DNA of 6,466 nt from Candidatus Atribacteria bacterium. GTDB lineage: Bacteria > Bipolaricaulota > Bipolaricaulia > UBA7950 > UBA9294. A model generated the notes under the pieces. The model was not told where the DNA came from. It did no database searches and saw only the letters and a program-made list of their open reading frames with translations. The stretch is taken from NCBI GenBank assembly GCA_004525685.1, contig SPBW01000121.1, forward strand, positions 1 through 6,466, in the 5' to 3' direction. Shown here piece by piece: positions 1 through 6,064 of the stretch (position 1 is its first letter; each line of letters begins with the position of its first letter). The translations under genes were made by a program, and so were the position numbers.

Positions 1-22
1 CAACCGAAAAGGAGAAGAACGG

Positions 23-130
23 ATGAAGAAGTTGCTTAGTGGAAAGGCGATGTACTACCTGCTGACGATCGCGACACTGGCATTGCTGTTGGCTGAAAGC
101 TTCAAGTGGCGCCCGCATCCGCCGACGTAA
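23..130 (+). CDS. Short single-pass membrane peptide, 35 aa, copy 1
   Basis: I do not recognise this peptide. It begins MKKLLSGKAMYY, with a basic N-terminus. Residues 11-24 (YYLLTIATLALLLA) are a hydrophobic stretch long enough for a short membrane helix. The tail, ESFKWRPHPPT, is polar and proline-rich. An AAAAGGAGAAG stretch at 7-17 is a good ribosome binding site for the ATG at 23. The strongest support for coding is a diverged second copy starting at 257: differences between the copies are often synonymous or conservative (KK/KQ, S/N, A/T), while GKAMYY and FKW are kept. Tandem short hydrophobic peptides can be type I toxins or small subunits of membrane complexes, but nothing here decides between them. 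More copies could lie to the left of the window. Confidence 0.6.
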   Translation: MKKLLSGKAMYYLLTIATLALLLAESFKWRPHPPT

Positions 131-144
131 GAGCAGGCGCGGTG

Positions 145-203
145 AAGTGTCCTTAGGGGAGTTTTCGAGCAATAGCCAGCTGGGCGTTGCGTTGAGGACA
201 CTT
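145..203. repeat. Imperfect inverted repeat between the two peptide copies
   Basis: The arms AAGTGTCCT (145-153) and AGGACACTT (195-203) are exact reverse complements. Inside them, GCAAT/GTTGC (169-173 with 186-190, one T-G pair) and GCC/GGC (175-177 with 183-185) can pair around a five-base loop. The sides between outer and inner stems are unequal (15 and 4 bases). No T-run follows, so it is not a standard intrinsic terminator. It could be a transcript fold, a processing site or a repeat element. It has not been tested against folding of shuffled sequence. Confidence 0.3.
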
Positions 204-256
204 GGGAACCCTTCATGTGAAGCGCGGCGTGCCAATTGGCTGATGCGGAAGAGAAA

Positions 257-407
257 ATGAAGCAACTACTCAACGGGAAGGCGATGTACTACTTGTTTGA
301 TGATCGCGACATTGACGCTGCTGTTGGCTAAGAGGTTCAAGTGGCGACACCAGCTGTTCGTTATGACGCCAACTCTAGTACAGGACATAAGAGGAGACAT
401 GGTATGA
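257..407 (+). pseudogene. Frameshifted second copy of the short membrane peptide
   Basis: The ATG at 257 opens MKQLLNGKAMYYL, closely matching copy 1 (MKKLLSGKAMYYL). One extra T within 293-298 (TTGTTT, against CTGCTG in copy 1) then moves the reading into another frame, which stops at the TAA at 329-331 after 24 residues. Skipping one base restores LLMIATLTLLLAKRFKW, which matches the copy 1 helix, and the frame then runs to a TGA at 405-407 (49 aa in total). The repaired frame ends in an ATGA overlap with the next ORF, as expected of a formerly intact gene. The aligned DNA blocks are 23-111 and 257-346, roughly three-quarters identical. Alternatives are a sequencing or assembly error, or reinitiation at the ATG at 300, which would give a 35-aa peptide but has no clear ribosome binding site. 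A weak GAAGAG lies just upstream of 257. Confidence 0.55.
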
Positions 408-535
408 AGTGGAGCGGGTACAGTCGTGAACCAGACGAGCGGATGAGGCACAGCCTCGGAAGACTCATCGGAGTGCGAGCGTTCTGCCTCTTCATGCTTG
501 TAACAGGGGGATTACTGCTAGCTGTGAGTTTCTAG
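404..535 (+). CDS. Short membrane peptide with C-terminal helix, 43 aa
   Basis: I do not recognise this peptide. The N-terminal half is polar and charged (MKWSGYSREPDERMRHSLGR). Residues 26-43 form a hydrophobic C-terminal segment (AFCLFMLVTGGLLLAVSF) that ends at the stop, so it looks tail-anchored or single-pass. The ATG at 404 is chosen because AGGAG at 392-396 sits seven bases upstream and because it overlaps the TGA of the repaired upstream copy (ATGA, 404-407). A longer form from the GTG at 341 is possible, since AGAGG lies at 331-335, but its extra 21 residues coincide with the end of the repeated unit. It is not obviously homologous to the two upstream copies, although size, topology and position suggest a functional grouping. 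Coding status is probable, not certain. Confidence 0.5.
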   Translation: MKWSGYSREPDERMRHSLGRLIGVRAFCLFMLVTGGLLLAVSF

Positions 536-684
536 ACAGGCTCTAGCAATAGATGCAAGAGTGTTCCGTGCGTGGAATATCTCTGTGGGACATAAGATTC
601 GTGCAAGCCTTCTTGCCAATTGGGGTTTCAGTATCGAGTAGTAGCATCTGATACACCTAGGCTGATTGGTTAGAGGGGCGATTC
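536..684 (+). promoter_or_regulatory. Noncoding gap upstream of the HD-GYP operon
   Basis: No ORF with a convincing start is seen here, so a promoter for the downstream operon is expected. I find no clear -35/-10 pair; TTGCCA at 613-618 lacks a good -10 at the right distance. Visible structure includes a small hairpin, GCAAG-CCTT-CTTGC (603-616), and next to it the palindrome CCAATTGG (616-623). The ten bases TGCCAATTGG (614-623) also occur at 230-239, upstream of the second peptide copy. An AGAGGGG ribosome binding site at 672-678 serves the ATG at 685. I see no c-di-GMP riboswitch pattern. Confidence 0.3.
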
Positions 685-1998
685 ATGAGGATCCCGGCAA
701 GAGCGATAGTCTATGTAGCTACTCTGGCGGCTGCAGCTCTCTGTTCTGTTGTCTGCTCGGCTCTCCATGCCAGTTTCCTTGGGATCGATCAGATCTCCAT
801 CTTCTGTGTTTTCGTCATCCTCGCAGTTCTTGCCGAGGTCTACGCAACCTGGATTCCAACCTACAACTGGGAGATCTCAAGCTCCATAGCGATCTACCTA
901 GCCACTGTCTTCATTCTGGGAGTCAATCTAGCGGTCCTTCTGGTGTTCCTGTCCTCTTTGCTGTCTGAGATGTTTCTGCGATGGCGCAGTGAGGACGAGA
1001 GTGCGGCAAGCGGACTGCTTGCGATTACTTTCAATGTCAGCCAACTTGTCGTGACCGTCACGCTAGCTGGCTTGCTGCTCCAAGCTCTGCAGAGACAATC
1101 TCTCGATGTGGCGGCGATTAGCGATTTTGGACTGGCCATTGCCGCGTTTGGCGTCTACTTTGTGGCGAATCTGTCATTCGTCATTGGGATTGTCACACTA
1201 ACTGAGAGCAAGACGTTTATTGCATCTCTGGCTGATAGTATCAGGCAATTCTTCGTGCAATACTTGGTTCTATGCGTCTCTGCGCTGCTCCTTGCTGCCT
1301 TGTATTCGATCTCCGTTTGGCACGTCCTCTTGGCGCTTTTCCCTCTCACGCTCGTGCATGTCTCGTTCAGGGGGTATGTCAAACTCCAGACTGAAGCGCG
1401 AAACACATTCGAGAGAATCTCGCAACTGCTAGATGCGCGCGATCACTACACTGCAGTGCATTCGATGGAAGTGGCCGAATTGGCGGTCAAGATTGGTCGG
1501 GAGATGGGGCTCGGACAGCGAGAGATCGAGCAGATCGATGTGGCAGCACGCGTTCACGACATAGGCAAGGTAGCTGTGCCGGATTCGATTCTTCTCAAGC
1601 CGGGGAAGCTAAGCGAAGAGGAGTGGGTGAAGATGCGCGAACATCCAGTGATCAGCGCGGAGCTGATTGCCGGAATCGAGATCTACTCACCCGTTGCCAA
1701 GGCGGTTCGGCACGAACATGAGCGTTGGAATGGGACCGGATACCCCGACGGTCTCAAGGGAGAGGAAATTCCGTTGTTGGCTCGAATCATCGCTGCAGCC
1801 GACATCTACAACGCATTATCCACGGATCGTCCCTATCGAAAGGCATTCAACGAAGAAGAGACCATTCGGTTGATTCAGGAAATGGCAGAAGCGGAACTCG
1901 ATCCCGCAGTAGCTGCGGCACTGCTTCGCGTCATTGAGGCAATGCCCGCCGAGCAGGTGACAGACATGACGGAATCTCCCATTCGAACGGAGGCGTGA
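685..1998 (+). CDS. Membrane-anchored HD-GYP protein, predicted c-di-GMP phosphodiesterase
   Basis: The protein has 437 aa. Residues 1-230 hold about six or seven hydrophobic segments (roughly 7-28, 34-55, 65-94, 112-134, 147-172, 188-208, 211-228), forming a membrane sensor region with no domain I can name confidently. Residues 240-420 are an HD-GYP hydrolase domain in the cytoplasm. Visible motifs are DHYTAVHS (first metal His, H259), HDIGK (H291, D292), LLKPGKL (304-310), H320-P, HEHERWNGTGYP (343-354), D373 and DRPYRK (381-386). The family hydrolyses c-di-GMP to pGpG or GMP, and the intact HD and GYP residues suggest an active enzyme. The usual HHE signature reads EHE here (E344), and Tyr255 occupies the position that is Glu in trimetal members, so a two-metal site is more likely. 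AGAGGGG six bases upstream supports the ATG. The stop overlaps the next gene by four bases. The signal sensed by the membrane part is unknown. Confidence 0.92.
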   Translation: MRIPARAIVYVATLAAAALCSVVCSALHASFLGIDQISIFCVFVILAVLAEVYATWIPTYNWEISSSIAIYLATVFILGVNLAVLLVFLSSLLSEMFLRWRSEDESAASGLLAITFNVSQLVVTVTLAGLLLQALQRQSLDVAAISDFGLAIAAFGVYFVANLSFVIGIVTLTESKTFIASLADSIRQFFVQYLVLCVSALLLAALYSISVWHVLLALFPLTLVHVSFRGYVKLQTEARNTFERISQLLDARDHYTAVHSMEVAELAVKIGREMGLGQREIEQIDVAARVHDIGKVAVPDSILLKPGKLSEEEWVKMREHPVISAELIAGIEIYSPVAKAVRHEHERWNGTGYPDGLKGEEIPLLARIIAAADIYNALSTDRPYRKAFNEEETIRLIQEMAEAELDPAVAAALLRVIEAMPAEQVTDMTESPIRTEA

Positions 1999-2579
1999 CC
2001 AGGACCATGCTCTTGCTGCTGGCAATTCCTATTGGACTGCTTGCTGGATTGGCTGTCGGCGGACGCCTTTCAGGGCTTTCGAAGCTATCCCTTCGTTTCA
2101 CTGGGATGTTGCTGCCTGCGTTACTCATTCAGCTTCTCATCTTCCCTGTGTTCTCTGAGCACGCTGTTCTTCCGTTTGCAACAGCACCGCTCCACATCCT
2201 CTCGTATGTCCTGATCTCAATCTGGATACTCCTAAACGCGCGAATCCTTCCTCTCCTTCTGCTTGGTGTGGGAGCCATCAGTAACTTCGTCGTTCTCCTC
2301 ACCAACGGCGGATTCATGCCTGCATCGATTGCAGCGCTGCAAAGGGCGGGACTTGACTTCCCAGCCGAGAGACTATTGCAGGAGGGGGTCTATTCGAATC
2401 TGATTCTCCTGTCCGAGACGACACAGCTAAACTTCCTGGGAGACATTCTTTACGTCCCAAAATGGATTCCTCTCGCATCAGCCTTTAGTATCGGGGATCT
2501 TCTGATCCTATTGGCGTTGATTTGGCTGATCGTGAAAGGCATGAGACTCGATGGAAAACGAACTAACAAAGCTGCTTAG
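1995..2579 (+). CDS. DUF5317-like integral membrane protein
   Basis: The protein has 194 aa with about five hydrophobic segments (roughly 4-22, 37-54, 64-82, 84-103, 162-181). The pattern matches what I remember of the DUF5317 family: a glycine-rich first helix ending in GGRLS, NGGFMP (104-109), FLGD (147-150), prolines at 155 and 159, then FSIGD (164-168) leading into the last helix. The family has no established function that I know of. The GTG at 1995 overlaps the HD-GYP stop (GTGA, 1995-1998). An alternative ATG at 2007 would remove four residues. GGAGG at 1989-1993 is too near the first start and rather far from the second, so the start is unsettled. Its position between a c-di-GMP hydrolase and an acyl-CoA synthetase suggests co-expression but does not reveal a role. 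Confidence 0.8.
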   Translation: MTRTMLLLLAIPIGLLAGLAVGGRLSGLSKLSLRFTGMLLPALLIQLLIFPVFSEHAVLPFATAPLHILSYVLISIWILLNARILPLLLLGVGAISNFVVLLTNGGFMPASIAALQRAGLDFPAERLLQEGVYSNLILLSETTQLNFLGDILYVPKWIPLASAFSIGDLLILLALIWLIVKGMRLDGKRTNKAA

Positions 2580-4671
2580 ACCGCATGCGGTCGCCGTTGT
2601 CGGGGCTAGTCCAAGAGAAGGCTCCGTCGCGGGTACCATTCTGCGTAACCTTCAAGCCTGCGGATTTGCCGGGGACATTTATCCCGTCAACCCGAAATAC
2701 GAGACGGTTCAAGGATTTTCCTGCTATCCGTCGATCAGCCAGCTTCCTGACATGACGGATCTTGCCATTCTTGCGATTAACCGGAATCTGGTTCTCCAAG
2801 CTGTTGAGGCATGTGGAGAACGAGGCATTCGCAATCTCGTGATTATCACGGCGGGCTTCAAGGAAGCCGGAGCCGAAGGCGAGCGGCTGGAAGAGTCTCT
2901 GCGAGACCTAATCGCTCGCTATGACCTCAACGTTGTGGGGCCGAATTGTATGGGCATCATCCACAGATCCGAGGGCGTCAAGCTGAATGCTTCGTTTTCT
3001 CGATGGTTCCTCACTGGCGGCGGCATTGGATTCATTTCTCAGAGTGGATCCCTTGGAGAAACACTGCTTGAAACTTTCGAAGATGCGGGACTGGGAGTCT
3101 CAACGTTCATCAATCTTGGCAATCGCGCCGGATTGACTGAGAACGACTTCCTGCGACAGCTCGCCGACGATCCTCAGTGTCGAGCCATCTTTCTCTACCT
3201 GGAGAGCTTTGCAGAACCCAACGAATTTCGTCGAATTCTTGAGAGGATCAATCAAGACAAGCCTGTGGTTGTGCTGAAGGCAGGCAGAACAGAAGCTGGG
3301 GCAGCGGCTGTGGCTTCTCATACGGGATCGCTTGCCAGCCCCGATGCGATTGTGGACGCCTTCTTGCGCCAGTGTGGTGCACTGCGAGTGACGACGATCG
3401 ATGAGGCCCTGAGCGCACTTCGCGTGCTGCAGAAGGGCATCTTGCCCGCGGGCAACCGCGTCGTCATCCTGACCAACGCTGGAGGGGCGGGGATCATTGC
3501 GGCTGACGCCTGCGAGCGATTGGGTATTGATGTTCCTGCGCTTTCAGAAGACGTTCGTGCGAAACTGCGCGAGTTTCTTCCGCCTGAAGCCGGGTACGGA
3601 AACCCAGTGGACATGATTGCGACGGCTGGAAGCAACGACTATGAGAGAGCGTTGGAGACAACGCTGGCCTCTGTTGATGCAGCCATTGTCATCTTCAGAC
3701 CTCCGATGGTTTATCACGAACCTGTTGAAAACGTGGCAGATGGAATTCTAAGGGTCCTGGCCAAGATGCCGGATAAGCCGGTCTTGGTCTGTACGCTGAG
3801 TCGTAGTGGCATGGTGACTCCGCTTGTCGAACGACTGCAAGAGGAGTGGATTCCCAGCTATGTTATGCCCGAAACCGCAGTCAGTGCCGTGGATGTGCTT
3901 TGCCGCGTCAAGGCGCTGGAAGTGGCAGCACAGCAGGCAGACGAGGCAATGTCTGAACCGTACAGCATGGCCGCAGCACATCGAATCCTTGGCCAGGCGG
4001 TCGCTGAAGGACGAACAGGCCTAACTTTCGGCGAGGGAGCCGAGATCCTGTCTTCCTATGGCTTGTCTGTCTGTCCGTTTGCCTACCTTAAATCACTCGA
4101 GGAGGGTGTGTGTTTCCTCAAACAGGCGTCCGGGCCGATTGTCTTGAAGATTGATTCTCCCAAACTTCTGCATCGATTTGAGTTCAATGCTGTGATTACG
4201 GACATCGAAGCAAACGGCGATCTTGTCGAAGCCTATCTGAAATTGCGCGAAACGATTGATTCTCTGCACATGCCCGATGCGCGGATTCTTGCACAGAAGA
4301 TGTTGACCGGACGGGAGCTGATTATTGGCTTGGACAGAGATCCTTCCTTCGGGCCAGCCATCATGTTCGGTATCGGCGGAACATTGGTGGAAGCGCTACG
4401 CGATGTTTCTTTCGGCGTATCACCGATCTCGCGATCAGAAGCTGAGACGATGATCCGATCGATCCGAGCCTTCCCGTTGCTGGAAGCGTTCCGCGGGCAA
4501 CCAGCCGTGGATCTTGAACCGCTGATTGACATCATCACGAAGTTGTCGCAGCTTGCTGTGGATTGCCCAAGCGTTGCGGAACTAGATCTCAATCCTGTGA
4601 TAGCAACGCCCGATGGAACCTATGCTGTAGACATACTCTTCAGGATCGATCCGACCAATCCTGCTAGATAG
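2551..4671 (+). CDS. Acetate/acyl-CoA ligase, ADP-forming, fused alpha-beta chain
   Basis: The protein has 706 aa, the usual size for single-chain ADP-forming acyl-CoA synthetases. These convert acyl-CoA, ADP and phosphate into acid, CoA and ATP, conserving energy in fermentation. Order of domains: CoA-binding Rossmann domain (about 8-130; VAVVGASPREGSVAG, YPVNP, VGPNCMG), succinyl-CoA-ligase-like domains (about 155-455) with FISQSGSLG, YLES (E218) and the phospho-histidine loop SHTGSLA (H257), a linker (455-485), and an ATP-grasp beta part (about 486-700) with VLKIDSPKLLH (H541), GLDRDPSFGP, MFGIGGTLVE and ELDLNPV. The beta loop after H541 is unusual (RFEFNAV instead of the common K-[ST]-D-x-GGV). 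The acyl substrate cannot be read from sequence. The ATG at 2551 lies inside the DUF5317 gene (29-base overlap), with AAAGG at 2535-2539, and the N-terminus fits the family. It lacks an added GNAT domain, so it is not a Pat-type protein acetyltransferase. Confidence 0.92.
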   Translation: MENELTKLLRPHAVAVVGASPREGSVAGTILRNLQACGFAGDIYPVNPKYETVQGFSCYPSISQLPDMTDLAILAINRNLVLQAVEACGERGIRNLVIITAGFKEAGAEGERLEESLRDLIARYDLNVVGPNCMGIIHRSEGVKLNASFSRWFLTGGGIGFISQSGSLGETLLETFEDAGLGVSTFINLGNRAGLTENDFLRQLADDPQCRAIFLYLESFAEPNEFRRILERINQDKPVVVLKAGRTEAGAAAVASHTGSLASPDAIVDAFLRQCGALRVTTIDEALSALRVLQKGILPAGNRVVILTNAGGAGIIAADACERLGIDVPALSEDVRAKLREFLPPEAGYGNPVDMIATAGSNDYERALETTLASVDAAIVIFRPPMVYHEPVENVADGILRVLAKMPDKPVLVCTLSRSGMVTPLVERLQEEWIPSYVMPETAVSAVDVLCRVKALEVAAQQADEAMSEPYSMAAAHRILGQAVAEGRTGLTFGEGAEILSSYGLSVCPFAYLKSLEEGVCFLKQASGPIVLKIDSPKLLHRFEFNAVITDIEANGDLVEAYLKLRETIDSLHMPDARILAQKMLTGRELIIGLDRDPSFGPAIMFGIGGTLVEALRDVSFGVSPISRSEAETMIRSIRAFPLLEAFRGQPAVDLEPLIDIITKLSQLAVDCPSVAELDLNPVIATPDGTYAVDILFRIDPTNPAR

Positions 4672-4694
4672 TTGCCGATGGCTTGTGCTATCTA
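4665..4694. terminator. Inverted repeat holding both convergent stop codons, possible bidirectional terminator
   Basis: TAGATAG (4665-4671) and CTATCTA (4688-4694) are perfect reverse complements. An inner GCC-GAT-GGC mini-hairpin lies at 4674-4682. The left arm contains the TAG of the acyl-CoA synthetase and the right arm the complement of the asnS TAG. The position between convergent genes suits a shared terminator. However, the stem is only seven AT-rich pairs and no T-run follows on either strand, so termination function is a guess. Confidence 0.35.
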
Positions 4695-5987
4695 AGGATA
4701 CAGGCGATTGATCTGCCGCGGGAATGGAATGACCTCTCGAATATGCGAAACCCCCGTGATCCAGGCAATGACGCGGGCCATTCCCATGCCGAAGCCCGAA
4801 TGGGGCACAGACCCAAACTTGCGCAGGTCTACGTACCACTGGTATGGCGCGGGATCCAGACCAACCTCGTTGAGTTGCGCAAGCAGCTCAGTCTCAGTAT
4901 CGACACGCTGGCTTCCGCCGATGATCTCCCCATAGCCTTCAGGCGCGATGAGATCGGCAGCCAATACGCGTGATGGATCCGCAGGATCGCGTTTCATGTA
5001 GAACGGCTTCATTCCTACAGGGAAGCGTTCGATGAAGACCGGCTTCTTGAAGTGCTCGCCCAGAGCAGCTTCTTGTGGGGCACCGAAGTCGTCGCCAAAT
5101 GAGACGTCATGGCCCAGCCCCTGCAAGAGGGTGACAGCCTCGCCATAGTCAATGCGAGCAAACGGTTCTGCGACTTCGCTTCGCAAGAGATCTACGTCGC
5201 GTTCGAGTTCCTTCAGTTCTGCCGCCTTCTCCTCAATCACAGTGGTGACGATGTAACGAACGAGATCCTCTTGCAGGTCGAGATTGGCCTTGTGATCGTA
5301 GAAGGCCATCTCCGCCTCAGCAATCCAGAACTCTGTGACGTGTTTGCGTGTCTTGGATTTCTCGGCTCGAAATGCCGGGCCTATCCAATACACGCGGCCT
5401 AACGCCATCGCAGTGGCCTCAAGATAAAGTTGGCCGGACTGCCCAAGGAATGCGGGCTCGCCAAAGTAATCGAGCTCGAACAGCGTGGTCGTTCCCTCAA
5501 CAGATGTTCCAGTAAGAATCGGAGCCTCAGTTGCCACGAATCCTTGCTGATGGAAAAACTCGCGGAAGGCGTGGAACGCGGCGTCGCGTATGCGAAGAAT
5601 AGGAACCTGGCGTCCAGTTCGAATCCATAGATGGCGATGATCCATCAGGAATCCAGGCGTTTGTTCCTTGAGCTCAATCGGGAAATCCTCGGTTGGCTGA
5701 TGAAGCACTTCTAGTCCCTCAAGCAACAACTCGCATCCAATGGACGACCGATGGTCTTCCTTGACCTGGCCATGAACGATGAGCGATGTCTCGCGCGTTA
5801 GCTGTTGCGCTGTGGCGAAGAGGTCGGGATTGTCCGATGCTCCCAATACGGCTTGAATCACGCCCGAGCCATCGCGAATCTGCAGGAACAAGATCTTCCC
5901 GCTCGATCGCTTATTGTAGAGCCACCCCTGCAAGGTGACTTGTTGTCCGATGTGACGATGGGCATCAGAAACGGTAATGATCGGCAT
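4692..5987 (-). CDS. asnS: Asparaginyl-tRNA synthetase
   Basis: This class IIb aminoacyl-tRNA synthetase charges tRNA-Asn with asparagine in the cytoplasm. At 431 aa it is near the short end of the family (about 430-470). Residues 1-105 form the OB-fold anticodon-binding domain (GWLYNKRSSGKILFLQIRDG at 21-40). The catalytic core follows: LTGTSVEGTTTLF (158-170), QSGQLYLE (183-190), motif 2 FRAEKSKTRKHVTEFW (206-221), IIGGSQR (355-361) and motif 3 GFGMGMAR (398-405), ending HIREVIPFPRQINRLYP. The EGTTTLF, TEFW and IGGSQR patterns point to AsnRS and not AspRS. The start is ATG (5985-5987), because MPIITV begins the OB fold and a GGAGGGAGGG purine run (about 5991-6000) lies just upstream. The same frame stays open upstream to 6251 but there overlaps the MATE gene and has no AsnRS-like content. 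A 77-base gap separates it from the MATE gene, so the two may be co-transcribed. Confidence 0.95.
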   Translation of the reverse strand: MPIITVSDAHRHIGQQVTLQGWLYNKRSSGKILFLQIRDGSGVIQAVLGASDNPDLFATAQQLTRETSLIVHGQVKEDHRSSIGCELLLEGLEVLHQPTEDFPIELKEQTPGFLMDHRHLWIRTGRQVPILRIRDAAFHAFREFFHQQGFVATEAPILTGTSVEGTTTLFELDYFGEPAFLGQSGQLYLEATAMALGRVYWIGPAFRAEKSKTRKHVTEFWIAEAEMAFYDHKANLDLQEDLVRYIVTTVIEEKAAELKELERDVDLLRSEVAEPFARIDYGEAVTLLQGLGHDVSFGDDFGAPQEAALGEHFKKPVFIERFPVGMKPFYMKRDPADPSRVLAADLIAPEGYGEIIGGSQRVDTETELLAQLNEVGLDPAPYQWYVDLRKFGSVPHSGFGMGMARVIAWITGVSHIREVIPFPRQINRLYP

Positions 5988-6064
5988 ATTCCCTCCCTCC
6001 CTTGTAGTGGGTTGAGTTTGGCAGAGATTAGGGGCAACGAAGATGCAGCGCAAGGCGCCAAGAA

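Noticed and set aside
145..203. Integron attC-like site
   Set aside because: The ends do not give proper RYYYAAC/GTTRRRY core sites, and no integrase or cassette array is visible.
341..403. GTG start at 341 for the 43-aa ORF
   Set aside because: AGAGG lies upstream, but the extra 21 residues coincide with the end of the repeated unit of copy 2 in a different frame; the ATG at 404 has a better site and an ATGA overlap.
55..451. Two minus-strand ORFs (55-273, 266-451) sharing HLxLxANS and VAI motifs
   Set aside because: Their similarity is only the antisense reading of the duplicated plus-strand peptide genes; they lack ribosome binding sites and hydrophobic or domain logic.
532..546. CTAGA/TCTAG hairpin at the end of the 43-aa ORF as a terminator
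   Set aside because: The stem has only five AT-rich pairs and no T-run follows; expected by chance.
666..968. Alternative ORFs inside the HD-GYP gene and other large genes
   Set aside because: They are out-of-frame shadows with no recognisable domains, running through clear membrane or catalytic coding sequence.
5988..6064. T-box leader or other riboswitch upstream of asnS
   Set aside because: Only 77 bases separate the MATE stop from the asnS start, too short for a T-box, and no specifier or terminator structure is seen.
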